NCBI GenBank assembly: GCA_031771865.1
Contig: JASISA010000010.1
Location: 682,001-746,000 of the forward strand
Length of the DNA: 64,000 nt
Direction of reading: 5' to 3'
Source of the DNA: Nothophaeocryptopus gaeumannii
Lineage: Eukaryota; Ascomycota; Dothideomycetes; Mycosphaerellales; Mycosphaerellaceae
The notes beneath the pieces are model-generated. The model worked only from the letters and a program-made list of their open reading frames with translations, had not been told where the DNA came from and did not search any database. Positions 1 to 9,695 of the stretch are shown here, in pieces. Both the position numbers and the translations under genes were made by a program. Position 1 is the first letter of the stretch. Every line of letters begins with the position of its first letter.

Positions 1-779
1 GCTCTAAGAAGTCAACAATCTTGAAGAATATGTTCCTACCGTGAAGTGAAGTGTGCTCGTCTGCGGTAAGGTGCGGAGTAAGTTAGACGCGAACCAGCCA
101 TGCCATTTCCGCTTCATACTGGGATCACTATTGTGACAGACAGCGCTGCAGCTGCCTTCAAAACACTTTTGCGGAGTGAGTGAACGTCCAACGGATTATC
201 AATTGACATTGTTGCATGTGATTATGTTGAGTTGCAACGTGGACCAAGAAACATCTCAAAGTGGAAGCACTGACCTTCGAATCGAGTTGAGTTTGCGCTA
301 GGTCGCGAGTGCACGTGCATCTTTTTCTGTGCTCTCACTCACTCGACTCCATCACCTCTCTTGCGATTTCACTTTCACATGAACAGCGCCAGATGTGAGC
401 TTTTCCTTGCATTACGTCACGACCGCACTCGAGCAGGACCTGCTCGAGCATGAATTAAAGTACTTTTGAAGCAGTGCATGCAGAAACTCAAGTTGAAATG
501 CAGTCATTTGAACGCTCCTTCACCAGTCACATCTGAGATCGTGGTCTGGGTCTTGGATCATTCGATATTGGTACAGTATGCTCTATGCCTCATCAGTAGT
601 CAGCGATGAAGCTGCTAAAGTAGTTCTCGTCTATGCTTTTCATCATCCATCTCTCATGCAGCGCCGTTTCTCATGCAACCATACCTCCACCCCTCTCTTC
701 ACATGGGTATCATCATCATCTCTCTCACTTACTCCTCGCTTTCCAATCAACGACCCCAAAAGCGCCATCCATCTGTCGC
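1..779. other. Left flank, no supported gene
   Basis: Downstream flank of the Ubp14-type gene. Short open frames on both strands show no recognisable family or signal peptide. The only structure I see is a near-perfect inverted repeat at 428-448, listed separately. Confidence 0.5.
428..448. repeat. 10-bp-arm inverted repeat
   Basis: The arms CTCGAGCAGG and CCTGCTCGAG are exactly complementary around a single central A. It lies about 330 bp beyond the stop of the Ubp14-type gene. It could be a dimeric protein-binding site or the stem of a small hairpin. The sequence alone does not decide. Confidence 0.5.
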
Positions 780-3188
780 TCATGCATCCTGACGACGGAA
801 GAAGTAAATGTACGCAAATTTCTTCATCTCCTCAACATCACCACCCAAGCATACCTTCTCGTCATTGAACAAGACCCAACCCTCCTTCTTCTTGATGAAA
901 GCCACGTAGTGACCAGCGTGGATGCTGCTGCCCTTGTGGCAGACGATGGAGTTGAGGCTGAACTTGGCCGGCTTGTTGTCTTCGATAACCTTCTCGGGAG
1001 CAACTTCAGCGGCGCCGTTGTCAGCTGGAGCCTCTTCGCCAAAGTCGCCTGCAGCGTCGGGGTGCGAGAACAGCCAATCGACGGCGCGCTCCATGTCCCC
1101 GCCTGTCTCCTTCAAGGCTTGACGTGCCTGAGGAGCGGAGAAGCCCATGTTGCCCAGTGATTCGATCTTCTCCGGATCAGCAACAGCAGCGCCGCCGGCA
1201 GCACCACCGGCTAGAGCATCGAGGGGCACGTCAATGTCGGGATCTTCCATGTGCTCGAACAACCAAGCAGCAGCAACCTCTGCGTCCGAGTTGCCAGTCG
1301 CGTTCAAAGCCCTCTCGCATCGCACTCTCGGGAAGCCCATGCTCATCAACAACTCCAACGCCATCTCGTTTGGAACAAACTTGTTGCTTGCTCCAGCAGC
1401 AGCGCTGTCGTCCTCAGGCAACTCCTCCTCTTCCGCCTGCTTGCCCTTGCTGCGGTAAGCTTCCATGTCAAAGACCTCGTCTCTGACAATTACTGGCACA
1501 TCCTGCTTGGTCGGCACCCAGTTAACGATCTCGAATCGACGAGCATTGACAGCAAGGACCGTAGGGAAGGTCTTGAAGAGCGACTGCTTCGTGAAACCCA
1601 TGTTACCGCAGCCAGAGCAGGTCAGCTCGACGACCTCTGGAGCAGTGAATTCATCCAAGCATTGCTTTAGTGTCACTGGCTCGAACTGTTCCTTCGGCTT
1701 CTCGTCCTTGTCGCCATTTGTTGTCATTGCAGTGTCATCGGACTGAGGAACGCGCTTGATTGGGACAGCCACGGAGATGTTTTCCATCTCATCTTGTCGA
1801 TATCGTACCTTCTTGCATTGCAGACACTGCAGCTTCTGCTCCAGGTGGAATCGGAAGGCATCGACCGGGTCGTAGACATCTGCGTATTCGGTACGCGCAG
1901 CGGCCTGCGATCGCGAGACAAGCTTCAGAAGGTGCAAAAGTAGCTCAAATGAGTCCTGCTGTCGCATGCTGCTGAACTCAGCATGTCCCTTGCCCACCAA
2001 GTGCTTGAGCATAGCTGGTGCCAAACCCTTCTGGTGAGGCTTCTCATCGGCATTTGATGGTATAGCGTCTTGGTCCGGCTTGCTATATCGGCCTGAGAGC
2101 AAACCATCGGCCAGCTTCCGCAACTGCACTTCGAGATCCTCGGCAGGCTTGCTGATGGTGGAGGGCAGTCTTTCGTCTGGTCGGTAATATCGCTTGGTGA
2201 GCTCTGGTGTAGAGAAGAGTGACTGCAGAACAGAGGCCAGGTAGCAGCTGTTGCCCAAGTTCTTGAGTCCAGTCAAGCCTGGTCCAAAAAGAGGCTTGAG
2301 CTGGTTGCCCTCGGCGTCGGTCATAGAGAAGTCATAGCTGAGGTTGTGTTCTAGCTGCATCTCGCCCATGCTCTTCTCCGTCTTCACGCGATCAGCGATG
2401 TTGATGCCCCAGTGCTGCAGGTGCTCCACCAGCTTCGGATCGGTTCTCTCGTCGTCGCACTGATAGCAGTAGATGTCGGCATTACCTTCAGCAGTCAACG
2501 AGCCTAGCTTCACAGCCGCAGGGTGTTGTGTCTCCTTCGCGTGGTTGACTTGATGATTGTTCCCTGGTGGACCTACACCTCCCCACTGCTTCCTCCCGCA
2601 TCCCAAGTTTCCGCACGTCAAACACAGCCACAGGTTCTCCTTCAAATCGCACTCTCGGCAGTGTCCTAGATCACCACCGGGTATCTGTCGTGACTCTTCC
2701 TGTGGCAAGAATATAGTGTGATCACAAGGCTGCAATTCCAGCTCCCACGCCTTGACCTCCTCCTGCTGAGCAAAGGTGTTTGCCTTCATGACGGTTGCCA
2801 CCACCTCACCCACCTTGCCCTCTTGTGCAATCCCATCCACGCCACACTGAAAGCACTTGACGTCTGTCTTGGTGTCATATCTGTCTGCGTCTGTCTCGGC
2901 CTTGATCTCCAGCTTGCTCATCTTTTCCGGCGGCTCGCTGTCGTCTCGCTGTTTCCGCTTACGTGTTCGCTGGATGTTGAGAGCGAGTGGGTGGCCGAAC
3001 TGCTGAGCATGGCTGCGGGAATGTACTCGCTCACCAGCACACCCTCCGTTGAAGCAGTGCAAGCAAACATCCAAGCCGGCCGGGTCATCGATGCTGTCGA
3101 AGCATATGGTGCAGTCCTCGCGGTAGACTGACTCTGTGGGCCGCGGCGGGCGGATGTTGGACGACAAGACGTGTGGGCAAGTCGCCAT
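780..3188 (-). CDS. UBP14: Ubiquitin C-terminal hydrolase, Ubp14/USP5 type
   Basis: Cysteine protease expected to disassemble unanchored ubiquitin chains in the cytosol (family knowledge). From the chosen start the protein has 802 residues, no intron. In order: a cysteine-rich N-terminal zinc finger, a second C/H-rich ZnF-UBP region (motifs ECDLKENLWLCLTCGN and GNNHQVNHAKE), the Cys box GLKNLGNSCYLAS with catalytic Cys near residue 315, two UBA domains (LLMSMGFPRVRCERAL and LGNMGFSAPQARQAL) in the insert of the catalytic domain, and the His box IHAGHYVAFI with His near 760. The frame is open 31 codons further upstream, but that extension is low-complexity and Thr-rich. The ATG at 3188 beginning MATCPHV gives the usual N-terminus. 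Domain order and length match USP5/Ubp14; confidence is high. Confidence 0.95.
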   Translation of the reverse strand: MATCPHVLSSNIRPPRPTESVYREDCTICFDSIDDPAGLDVCLHCFNGGCAGERVHSRSHAQQFGHPLALNIQRTRKRKQRDDSEPPEKMSKLEIKAETDADRYDTKTDVKCFQCGVDGIAQEGKVGEVVATVMKANTFAQQEEVKAWELELQPCDHTIFLPQEESRQIPGGDLGHCRECDLKENLWLCLTCGNLGCGRKQWGGVGPPGNNHQVNHAKETQHPAAVKLGSLTAEGNADIYCYQCDDERTDPKLVEHLQHWGINIADRVKTEKSMGEMQLEHNLSYDFSMTDAEGNQLKPLFGPGLTGLKNLGNSCYLASVLQSLFSTPELTKRYYRPDERLPSTISKPAEDLEVQLRKLADGLLSGRYSKPDQDAIPSNADEKPHQKGLAPAMLKHLVGKGHAEFSSMRQQDSFELLLHLLKLVSRSQAAARTEYADVYDPVDAFRFHLEQKLQCLQCKKVRYRQDEMENISVAVPIKRVPQSDDTAMTTNGDKDEKPKEQFEPVTLKQCLDEFTAPEVVELTCSGCGNMGFTKQSLFKTFPTVLAVNARRFEIVNWVPTKQDVPVIVRDEVFDMEAYRSKGKQAEEEELPEDDSAAAGASNKFVPNEMALELLMSMGFPRVRCERALNATGNSDAEVAAAWLFEHMEDPDIDVPLDALAGGAAGGAAVADPEKIESLGNMGFSAPQARQALKETGGDMERAVDWLFSHPDAAGDFGEEAPADNGAAEVAPEKVIEDNKPAKFSLNSIVCHKGSSIHAGHYVAFIKKKEGWVLFNDEKVCLGGDVEEMKKFAYIYFFRRQDA

Positions 3189-3744
3189 GGTGGTTGTGGA
3201 GAGAGTAAAGAGATCGGTAGAGGAAAGGGAAGTGGTTGTTAGAGTGAGTGGTTGTGGTCGTGTGCAGCGCCAAAGAACCACAGAGCTGGAGCTTCGTGCC
3301 TGGCGCCGTTTGCCTGGGAAGCATCGTCATTGCCACGCGAACCGCGGGGGCCCGAACTTTGATATTTTTGTTCAATATGCTGTATTAACTACGTAGCAAA
3401 TATTGATGAGCTGCTGCCAAGACTGTCAAAGGTGCCCAAGGCCACTTCAGCTCTCGTTCGGCGTCCTGTCCCAACTTTCACACCTACCGTCCCGTCTCTC
3501 GTACATCATTCCTGGGGGCTGAAATGCAGTCATCAACAGTATACATCAGCAATACTGTGCTTTGTTTATTCTCCACCCACTTCATCTGCTTCTCAAACTC
3601 GTTCAAACCAGCCTCTTTTGAGTACTTATGCCAGACAGCCGAGGCTCCCAGAAAGCAGAGTCAAGAGATGAAGCATCGCTCAAGTACAAAGACTCAGTAC
3701 CTATAGGAAATCTCCAGCCACCATATTCCAAGACGAAGCCAACC
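3189..3744. other. Divergent promoter region
   Basis: Separates the minus-strand Ubp14-type gene from the plus-strand hypothetical gene and must hold both promoters. Short open frames overlap it but none has a recognisable product. No clear TATA box. Confidence 0.4.
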
Positions 3745-4311
3745 ATGTCTCAACAAGACCAGAAGAGCAACCATCCAACTCCCGGGTCATCTACCGGAGG
3801 ATCAACAACCACAGAAGGAAGCACACCCAGTTCCGAAACCCCTTCAGAACCCCCCAATAAGCCAACAACCACCAACACTCGAGAACCCCAAGACTACGAA
3901 GCCGTAGGCGAACACCTGAAAGGAATTGTCCGCGAATTCACAAACGCAATCAACGTCCGCCAACTGCAAGTTGACAACCCAATCTACACCCACATCGACC
4001 CCAAATTCTCCGCCCTGCCCACTCCTCCCTGGCCGCAGAAACCAGAAACCCTGGAGACGTACCTCGAACGTCTCCGCTTGATCATCGATGAGTTTCCTGA
4101 GTATGGCTTGAAGATTCTGGATCTTGATGCTGTGGTTCATAGGAATGGATTTGCCGATGTGTGCATGAATTTTGAGGTATTGGGGATTTTTGAAGGAGTG
4201 AATAAGAGGAGTGTGGGGATTTTTCGGTTTCGGAAGAGGTTTGGGAGGTGGTACTGTTTTACTGTGGAGGCTGTTGATGGAATGGAGGGGACAGAGGGGG
4301 GATTTGGATGA
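3745..4311 (+). CDS. Hypothetical protein, possible NTF2/SnoaL-like fold
   Basis: Intronless, 188 residues from ATG 3745. The first 55 residues are a Ser/Thr/Pro-rich disordered tail (MSQQDQKSNHP, GGSTTTEGSTP). After it comes a compact mixed segment with EHLKGIVREFTNAI, LERLRLIIDEFPEYGL and a C-terminal beta-rich part (FEVLGIFEGV, VGIFRFRKRFGRWYCF) that looks like the second half of an NTF2/SnoaL-like domain, a fold common in small fungal proteins. The frame is open from 3628, but the upstream 39 codons are compositionally odd, so I prefer 3745. Function unknown; the fold is inference from pattern only. Confidence 0.7.
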   Translation: MSQQDQKSNHPTPGSSTGGSTTTEGSTPSSETPSEPPNKPTTTNTREPQDYEAVGEHLKGIVREFTNAINVRQLQVDNPIYTHIDPKFSALPTPPWPQKPETLETYLERLRLIIDEFPEYGLKILDLDAVVHRNGFADVCMNFEVLGIFEGVNKRSVGIFRFRKRFGRWYCFTVEAVDGMEGTEGGFG

Positions 4312-4679
4312 AAGGCGGCGAGGCTGTGATTGACTAGGATCTGGACGACCGCCGACTACTTATCCCAGCTCTTCTGGCAGTTTATCCTTATGGACGTATC
4401 GGATTCTCTATCAAAGCTGCAGTGGGCGGCGAGTCTGCCGAGGACGGATCAAAACGACGACCTCGGGATCGTGGGGTTTACCGAACTGCACTGGTAATTC
4501 TCCCTCACTTCTGCCATTAACAACTCCATGCTGCAGGATCATGAGGAAGATTATTGAGCCCTCTCCTGTCATAATCTTGCTGTGAACGAACGGAAGCGCC
4601 ATCAAAGCCGCAGTAGACTGCGAGCGTGCTGAAAGTGGTGTTCGAAAAGCTCAAAAAGAGCCAGAAGGAGATCAGGTTC
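4312..4679. other. Intergenic, no gene
   Basis: 3' flank of the hypothetical gene. Scattered phrases resembling the following degenerate repeat occur (TCAAAGCTGCAG near 4411, TCAAAGCCGCAG near 4602), suggesting the array once reached further left. Confidence 0.4.
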
Positions 4680-6000
4680 TTTCTAAAGGAAACCCCTGAC
4701 CGCTGAGGGTACCGACTCCGCTGTCAATGCCCTGGTTTCTCGTGGAAACTACGGAATCCCCGGGATGGAGTGTATGATTTATTGGTCAACGACGCTATCT
4801 CCTTGATGCCGCTGGCCGACTCCTCATATCATCTCTCCAGCGCTTTGTCCACCGCGGACCATTGCAATTCGCTATCAGCGGGGTAGTGTACGGCACGTAT
4901 CCTGAGAGAAGGCTTGAGTATGCAAATGTGTCGTGTGGAGACCAGATCTTTTCCCCAGAAATGGCCGAATCTACGAGGATATCGAGCTCGCTGACAATGT
5001 CCTGGTGCTTGTGGTTACCACGAAGTGATTTTTAGACAAAAAATTCACGGTACTTGAAGAGAGCGAAGTCCACAGTCTTGGGCCTGCTAAAAGAGGTCGC
5101 AAGGGAGCAAGATCCTTTACCGGGGCACCACCCGATTGCTGAGTGCAACGAGTTGGCTTTCAATGTCCTAGTACATTGAGGGTATCATTGATTAACCATT
5201 AGACGAGAATCAGCGTGCTAGAAGATAGCCATTCTCACGTTTCTGGGCCCCTTAGGAGAGTCTCTGACAAGATAAAGAACCGTCTCAAGCAATGACTGAT
5301 TGCAGAGCGCACCAAATATGCTGTCGGCGTCCTGGTTACAGTGGATTTTACGGAGTGACTACTGAAAGACATTCAGCACATTTGAAGGGAGCTAGTTTCA
5401 CAGCCCTGAGCCTTTAAGAAAGGTTCGTGAGAGATTTATCCCTCTCTCAAGAAATGGTATCGCTGCTGAGGGCATCAGATTTGGATCCGGTGTCCTGGTC
5501 ATGATGAAGATACCAGAGCAACTACTATGCAAAATTCAGCAGATCATAAGGACATTTGGACCTGTCTCGAGAAATGATTCAATTGCTGAGAGCTCGCAAC
5601 TCGCTGTCCACGTCCTAGTCATCGTCGAGATTACGGAGCCTACACCAAATATGGATCAGCACGTCGTAAGGTTACCGAATCCTGTCTCGAGCACCAATCT
5701 GATTTCTAAGAGCAACAGGCTGGCTGTCGATATCCTGATCGTAGTGAAGATTATGAACGGACACGCAATAAACATCTGCGAGTGAGCAGTATATCGACTC
5801 CTTTCTCGAGCAACAGTCTGATCTCTAGGGGCAACGACATCGCTGAAGGTATTGTGGTCATCACGATTATGACGGAGCGACAACGAAACAGGATTCATCC
5901 TTTCCCGCCGAACGATCTTGGTCTGAGGGCACCAAATTCGCCGTCAATGTCTTGGTCATTACCAATATTACGGAGCAACGAAGGAGCGAGATTCAAGAGA
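4680..6000. repeat. Decayed tandem repeat, about nine copies
   Basis: The stretch between the hypothetical gene and the F-box-like gene has no coding frame but repeats a phrase of the form CGCTGTCnAnGTCCTGGTCA. Copies start near 4719, 4988, 5153, 5321, 5487, 5602, 5722, 5841 and 5940. Spacing is about 165-168 bp in the middle copies and about 115-120 bp in the next ones, with the last about 100 bp. Each copy is preceded by a CCTGTCTCGAG-like box and ATTGCTGAGAGC-like box and followed by an ATTACGGAG-like box. Copies are heavily diverged, so the array is old. No terminal inverted repeats or protein relics seen. Confidence 0.65.
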
Positions 6001-6053
6001 AGCATCCTTTCGGCATCCAGCGAGCTGTTCTAACCTGTCACATCATCTCCAAC

Positions 6054-6749
6054 TTAGACGACTGGCCAAACCCGATCGCAGTAGAACTTTCCCACCTTTC
6101 GGCGGTAGACCTCTCGATCATCTCTTCCTTCGCTATCGATTCCGGTCGCCACAGAAAAGTTTCCTCGGGCAATGCCCTCTTTCTTGGCCATCTGCACAGC
6201 AAGATCCACGACGCCTCCTAGCCTAATTCCCGTCGCGCATCTCACCCGCGTGGTACAGCCCTTCATACCATCGAAGACCTCCAGAACAGCGACGCGTGTG
6301 CTCGGTCGGCAGAGAAAGAGCTGTCTCCATGACTCCGTGCCGTCACTGGAGAAATCTTTAAACGAGAACTCGGCGGCTTCGAAGTCAAGGTACCAGTTGT
6401 ACTGCTTTCTCTCCGAGCTTTCTGCGGCATCTCCGAGCCAGTCCTGCGCGATCGCGCACGCGGTGGTCAGGAATTTGGGCTTCGATGGCAAGTCTGGAGT
6501 GAACGGCTGTTTGATCATCTGACGCTTGTCTTTGGCGCCTTTCACTTTCATCTTTGGCTCGAGCGGAAGGAGGAACTTGTTCCGAAGTGTCGTGGAAGTG
6601 TTGACGACGTGTTTGAATTGTCGGCACGTGCGCTGGAGAAGCAGGAGGTCTTGTGGGTGGAGGTGGTCGAGGATGTGCTCGAGGAGTTCGTAGATGTTGA
6701 AGGTTTTGTTGGCGGCGCTGGTAGTGTTGGCGGTAGCGGTAGTCGACAT
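6054..6749 (-). CDS. F-box-like domain protein, paralog 1
   Basis: 231 residues, intronless. After a short Thr/Ala-rich start comes an F-box-like N-terminal helix set (NIYELLEHILDHLHPQDLLL, then QRTCRQFKHVVNTS), in the fungal style in which the domain is followed by a lineage-specific region. The rest has a conserved block LFLCRPSTRVAVLEV and ends near YCDRVWPVV. It shares the same layout with the plus-strand gene at 7170-7826 (IYELLE, RQFKHVV/KQFKHVI, FCRPTTRQVLVV), so the two are diverged paralogs in head-to-head arrangement. F-box proteins usually recruit substrates to SCF ubiquitin ligases, but these short fungal members have no known substrates and may have other roles. The decayed repeat ends just beyond its stop. 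Confidence 0.85.
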   Translation of the reverse strand: MSTTATANTTSAANKTFNIYELLEHILDHLHPQDLLLLQRTCRQFKHVVNTSTTLRNKFLLPLEPKMKVKGAKDKRQMIKQPFTPDLPSKPKFLTTACAIAQDWLGDAAESSERKQYNWYLDFEAAEFSFKDFSSDGTESWRQLFLCRPSTRVAVLEVFDGMKGCTTRVRCATGIRLGGVVDLAVQMAKKEGIARGNFSVATGIDSEGRDDREVYRRKVGKFYCDRVWPVV

Positions 6750-7169
6750 TTTGGAGATTGGGCGCCTGAGTTGACTGCGCGCGGTTAGTGACTGTGGTCA
6801 CCATTGGGAAGTGGTGGTTTACCAAGTAACGGAGTGAAGTTGTTGGTGGCAACCGTCGTTTGAGCGCTCGAAGGCGGTGCTGTTCGACCAGGCGTGCCGC
6901 GTGGTAGCGGTGCCCAGTCAGGGGAAGATGTCCTTTCAGCAGAGTCGAGGTATGAGAGGACGTCGAAGTGCTGGCTATAGCGTTGGTCGGTCGGGGCAAA
7001 AGTGAGAAGGTGAAGCGTGCAGGGCGAAGAGGAACTAAATGTAAACACTGCACGGTCCGCCCGCCGCTGCTTTAGCTTACATTTCCCTTCACTCCGCCCG
7101 ACGCCTTCTTCCCCCCAAACAGTAGACACACTGTGCATCCGTCGAGGAAGCCCGACCGCTCTCGATCAG
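6750..7169. promoter_or_regulatory. Shared promoter of the F-box-like pair
   Basis: The 420-bp gap between the two head-to-head F-box-like genes must carry both promoters. Open frames run through it on both strands but show no conservation with either protein. No TATA element or known operator stands out. Confidence 0.45.
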
Positions 7170-7826
7170 ATGTCGACAGGAGAGACGACACCCACAAACA
7201 TGGCGGTAGCTGGCGGTAAGGTAGTCAAAATCTACGAGCTCCTCGAAAAGATCATCATCCACCTTGAGCCGATAGATCTTCGCCGCGCCAAACAAGTGAC
7301 CAAGCAGTTCAAGCATGTCATCGACACATCGCTGGTCTCGTGGAAGAAGGGCCAACTGCCGCTCATCGACCCCAAATTCAACCATCACAACATGGCTCCG
7401 AAACCCTTTAGATACCTACTCGCCGGCCCGCTTCAGCAGGGACAGAGAACCGTACGTGGCGGCATGCACTTCGACGACCGCGACTTCAGCGAGAAGGACT
7501 GGAACGAGCTGATCGGATGCAACACTTGGAAGAACATCTTCTTCTGTCGACCAACTACGAGACAGGTCTTGGTAGTGATTGGAGAAGGACAACGTGAGCA
7601 ACAGTTCAGTGAACCACAGGGATTCGCTACGGAGAATGGCTTGACTTTGCACGATCTCATGAAGATAGCAAAGGTTCTGGCAGAGGCTTGCGGCGTGATT
7701 CGCGGCCGCGTGCAGTTTACGGCGCATGTTGATGACAGAGGCAAGGACATCTCGGAAATCAGGAACAAGAGCAAGGTCAAGCCGTACAACGATATGTGGA
7801 CTGGCATGTACGTGGCACCAGCCTAA
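7170..7826 (+). CDS. F-box-like domain protein, paralog 2
   Basis: 218 residues from ATG 7170 (MSTGETTP). It begins, like its divergent neighbour, with an F-box-like segment (KIYELLEKIIIHLEPIDL, KQFKHVIDTSL) and continues with NIFFCRPTTRQVLVVIGE and a C-terminal region ending MWTGMYVAPA. The frame is open back to 7017, but that stretch lacks similarity to paralog 1, so the internal ATG is chosen. It is expected to act as an SCF adaptor or a protein-binding scaffold; function is unproven. A likely spliced 3' UTR follows directly. Confidence 0.83.
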   Translation: MSTGETTPTNMAVAGGKVVKIYELLEKIIIHLEPIDLRRAKQVTKQFKHVIDTSLVSWKKGQLPLIDPKFNHHNMAPKPFRYLLAGPLQQGQRTVRGGMHFDDRDFSEKDWNELIGCNTWKNIFFCRPTTRQVLVVIGEGQREQQFSEPQGFATENGLTLHDLMKIAKVLAEACGVIRGRVQFTAHVDDRGKDISEIRNKSKVKPYNDMWTGMYVAPA

Positions 7827-7830
7827 TCAG

Positions 7831-7887
7831 GTAACATACCCTTCCCCATCGCCGTCCTACGCACCATGCTAATTATCGCCTTGCCAG
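7831..7887 (+). other. Probable 3' UTR intron
   Basis: Five bases after the TAA stop the sequence CAG/GTAACA begins, followed by a branch-like GCTAAT and a final TTGCCAG, 57 nt in all. This matches the introns elsewhere in the window in length and signals. It would be spliced from the 3' UTR of the F-box-like gene. Confidence 0.45.
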
Positions 7888-7982
7888 ATTCATCAAACCT
7901 CACAACGGCATCGAGCAGCGTCGGAGACGGTTGAGCTGGAATTGACCCGCAACAAAGCTTTGCCTTACCATCCCGTCGATAC

Positions 7983-9695
7983 CTACACTCTGTCTAGGAT
8001 CAAAATCGACGCTTCCAACCCCATCAGACTCTTCGTCGTCAAACTATCTCCTGTGACCGTCCAAGCTGCCTCACCCCAGAGCGTGTCAGACACTCTGGCC
8101 GCCGTCAAATTCTTCGGAAGCTGAACTGACACTTCACCCGCCAGATTTCCGTAATTCAGATTTACAACCATAACCAACAACCTATCCTCTCCCACCCAAA
8201 CACTCGCATCGACCTCCTCCGCTCCCCCTACCTCCAGTCCACCGTATCTCTCCTCTTGCGTCAGAAAGGCACAGATCCCCTCATCCATAAACACCTTCGT
8301 CAACTTCTCAGTGATATTCCCGATCTCACTCGTTGTCGGGAGACACCACATAACCGTCCCCATCGCTCCATGATTTACGCCCAATACATTCATCACGACC
8401 TCCTCCGCCGCGCTTGGATACCTCGGCCAAAACGTCTCGTTCCCAAACGCCTGTGGGATATTCCAATGGACTTTCTCCCAGCCCACTATATCATCCATAT
8501 GAGCGTACCAGTCGAGTCGATCTGAGATGTCGGCAAAGGAGCCGTGACAGTCATCGCACCCACAACACCCGTAGGTCGCGTTGCAGGTAGTGTTATAGAC
8601 GGTGGAGTAAGAAGTGTTGGTGGATATGGGGTAGACGTCTGAGAGGATGATTTCGGAACCGGAGGCATATTCTTCATAATAGAAATTATAGCAGTTGAAG
8701 GCTTCAGAGACCGGGTGGTACATATCCAGCTCCCTGATCTTCTCGTATCCTAAGCGAGTGGAGTTTGTCGGGTTGGATTTTCCATCTGGCTCGTCGGCAA
8801 TATACCAGAGGAGCATGCTGGGATGGGAGTGGAGGCGAGAGACTTGTTCGATCATGCGGGTGAAGTTTGTGGGTTGGAAGAGAACGTCGTATTGGAGTAA
8901 GAGGCCGAGTTCGGCGGCTTTGTCGAGGTAGGGTTGAAATTCGTTCCAGGGGAAAGGGTCGTTGCCGAGGGTGCCTGTGGGGACGATGTGGATGAGGTTG
9001 TAGCCCATGTCTGAGAAGGATTGGAGGGTAGAGACTGAACTGTTGAAGTAGAGGTCCCATTTGCCGTAGTAAGTGTATGGGTAGATGGATTCCCAGGTCG
9101 TCGAGGAGGCTTTACGATAGGAGAGGCCGCCGTGGAGGTAGTCTATGCGGGCCGCGGTCCCGTTGTCAGTCCGTACGGGGAGTATGGTGAGCTGAGATGA
9201 AGCTGTGAAGATCTGCTTTGAGGAAGTCGTTGCGATGGCGGTCAAGTTGTAAGGTGATGATCGGGCCGCTAAGCTCGATAACTCGACTGATACTTCTGTC
9301 ACAGACCCGAGAGATATCTTCTTTGAGGCTTTAGTCGTCAATGGCATCTCGTCAACAAAGTATTCCAGGTCCAAAGTAGTCGCGTTCGCTGTCCCATTAG
9401 AGCCGGCAGGTGATGCATATGGAGCGCCTACGAGGTAAGAAATCGAAGCATTGATAAGCAGACTGCCTATGGGTTCGTCATCCAAGTATATGCTCAGCCG
9501 CGGTGTGACCTTGAGGTTTAGCAGAGGGACATTCGATGGAGTTGGCTCTATGAATTGACCGCCCGGGTTGAAGGATGCGTTTGTCGCGCGATAAGCCTTT
9601 CCGCACCATATATCGACCCCGGGAGGATTGTTGAACTGTGCGAAAGCGAGCCCAGCGAGAACAAAGAGCAAGGCCTTGACTTCTAGAGACCGCAT
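7983..9695 (-). CDS. Secreted glycoside hydrolase, GH2-like TIM barrel
   Basis: 570 residues, intronless. ATG 9695 gives a clean signal peptide (MRSLEVKALLFVLAGLAFA) before FNNPPGVDIWCG; the frame is open 17 codons upstream, but that extension would spoil the signal. N-terminal beta-sandwich-like region with many N-x-S/T sites, then a TIM-barrel-like half with YTYYGKWDLYFNSSVSTL, YNLIHIVPTGTL and the acid/base-type motif LLWYIADEPDG (Glu near residue 302). A Cys-rich insertion follows (CNATYGCCGCDDC), then a C-terminal beta domain ending ILILDRV. This architecture occurs in ascomycete proteins annotated as glycoside hydrolase superfamily/GH2-like. Substrate unknown. Probably extracellular. 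Confidence 0.85.
   Translation of the reverse strand: MRSLEVKALLFVLAGLAFAQFNNPPGVDIWCGKAYRATNASFNPGGQFIEPTPSNVPLLNLKVTPRLSIYLDDEPIGSLLINASISYLVGAPYASPAGSNGTANATTLDLEYFVDEMPLTTKASKKISLGSVTEVSVELSSLAARSSPYNLTAIATTSSKQIFTASSQLTILPVRTDNGTAARIDYLHGGLSYRKASSTTWESIYPYTYYGKWDLYFNSSVSTLQSFSDMGYNLIHIVPTGTLGNDPFPWNEFQPYLDKAAELGLLLQYDVLFQPTNFTRMIEQVSRLHSHPSMLLWYIADEPDGKSNPTNSTRLGYEKIRELDMYHPVSEAFNCYNFYYEEYASGSEIILSDVYPISTNTSYSTVYNTTCNATYGCCGCDDCHGSFADISDRLDWYAHMDDIVGWEKVHWNIPQAFGNETFWPRYPSAAEEVVMNVLGVNHGAMGTVMWCLPTTSEIGNITEKLTKVFMDEGICAFLTQEERYGGLEVGGAEEVDASVWVGEDRLLVMVVNLNYGNLAGEVSVQLPKNLTAARVSDTLWGEAAWTVTGDSLTTKSLMGLEASILILDRV

Noticed and set aside
633..1160. 175-codon plus-strand open frame
   Set aside because: Overlaps the C-terminal catalytic domain of the Ubp14-type gene in antisense; no independent features.
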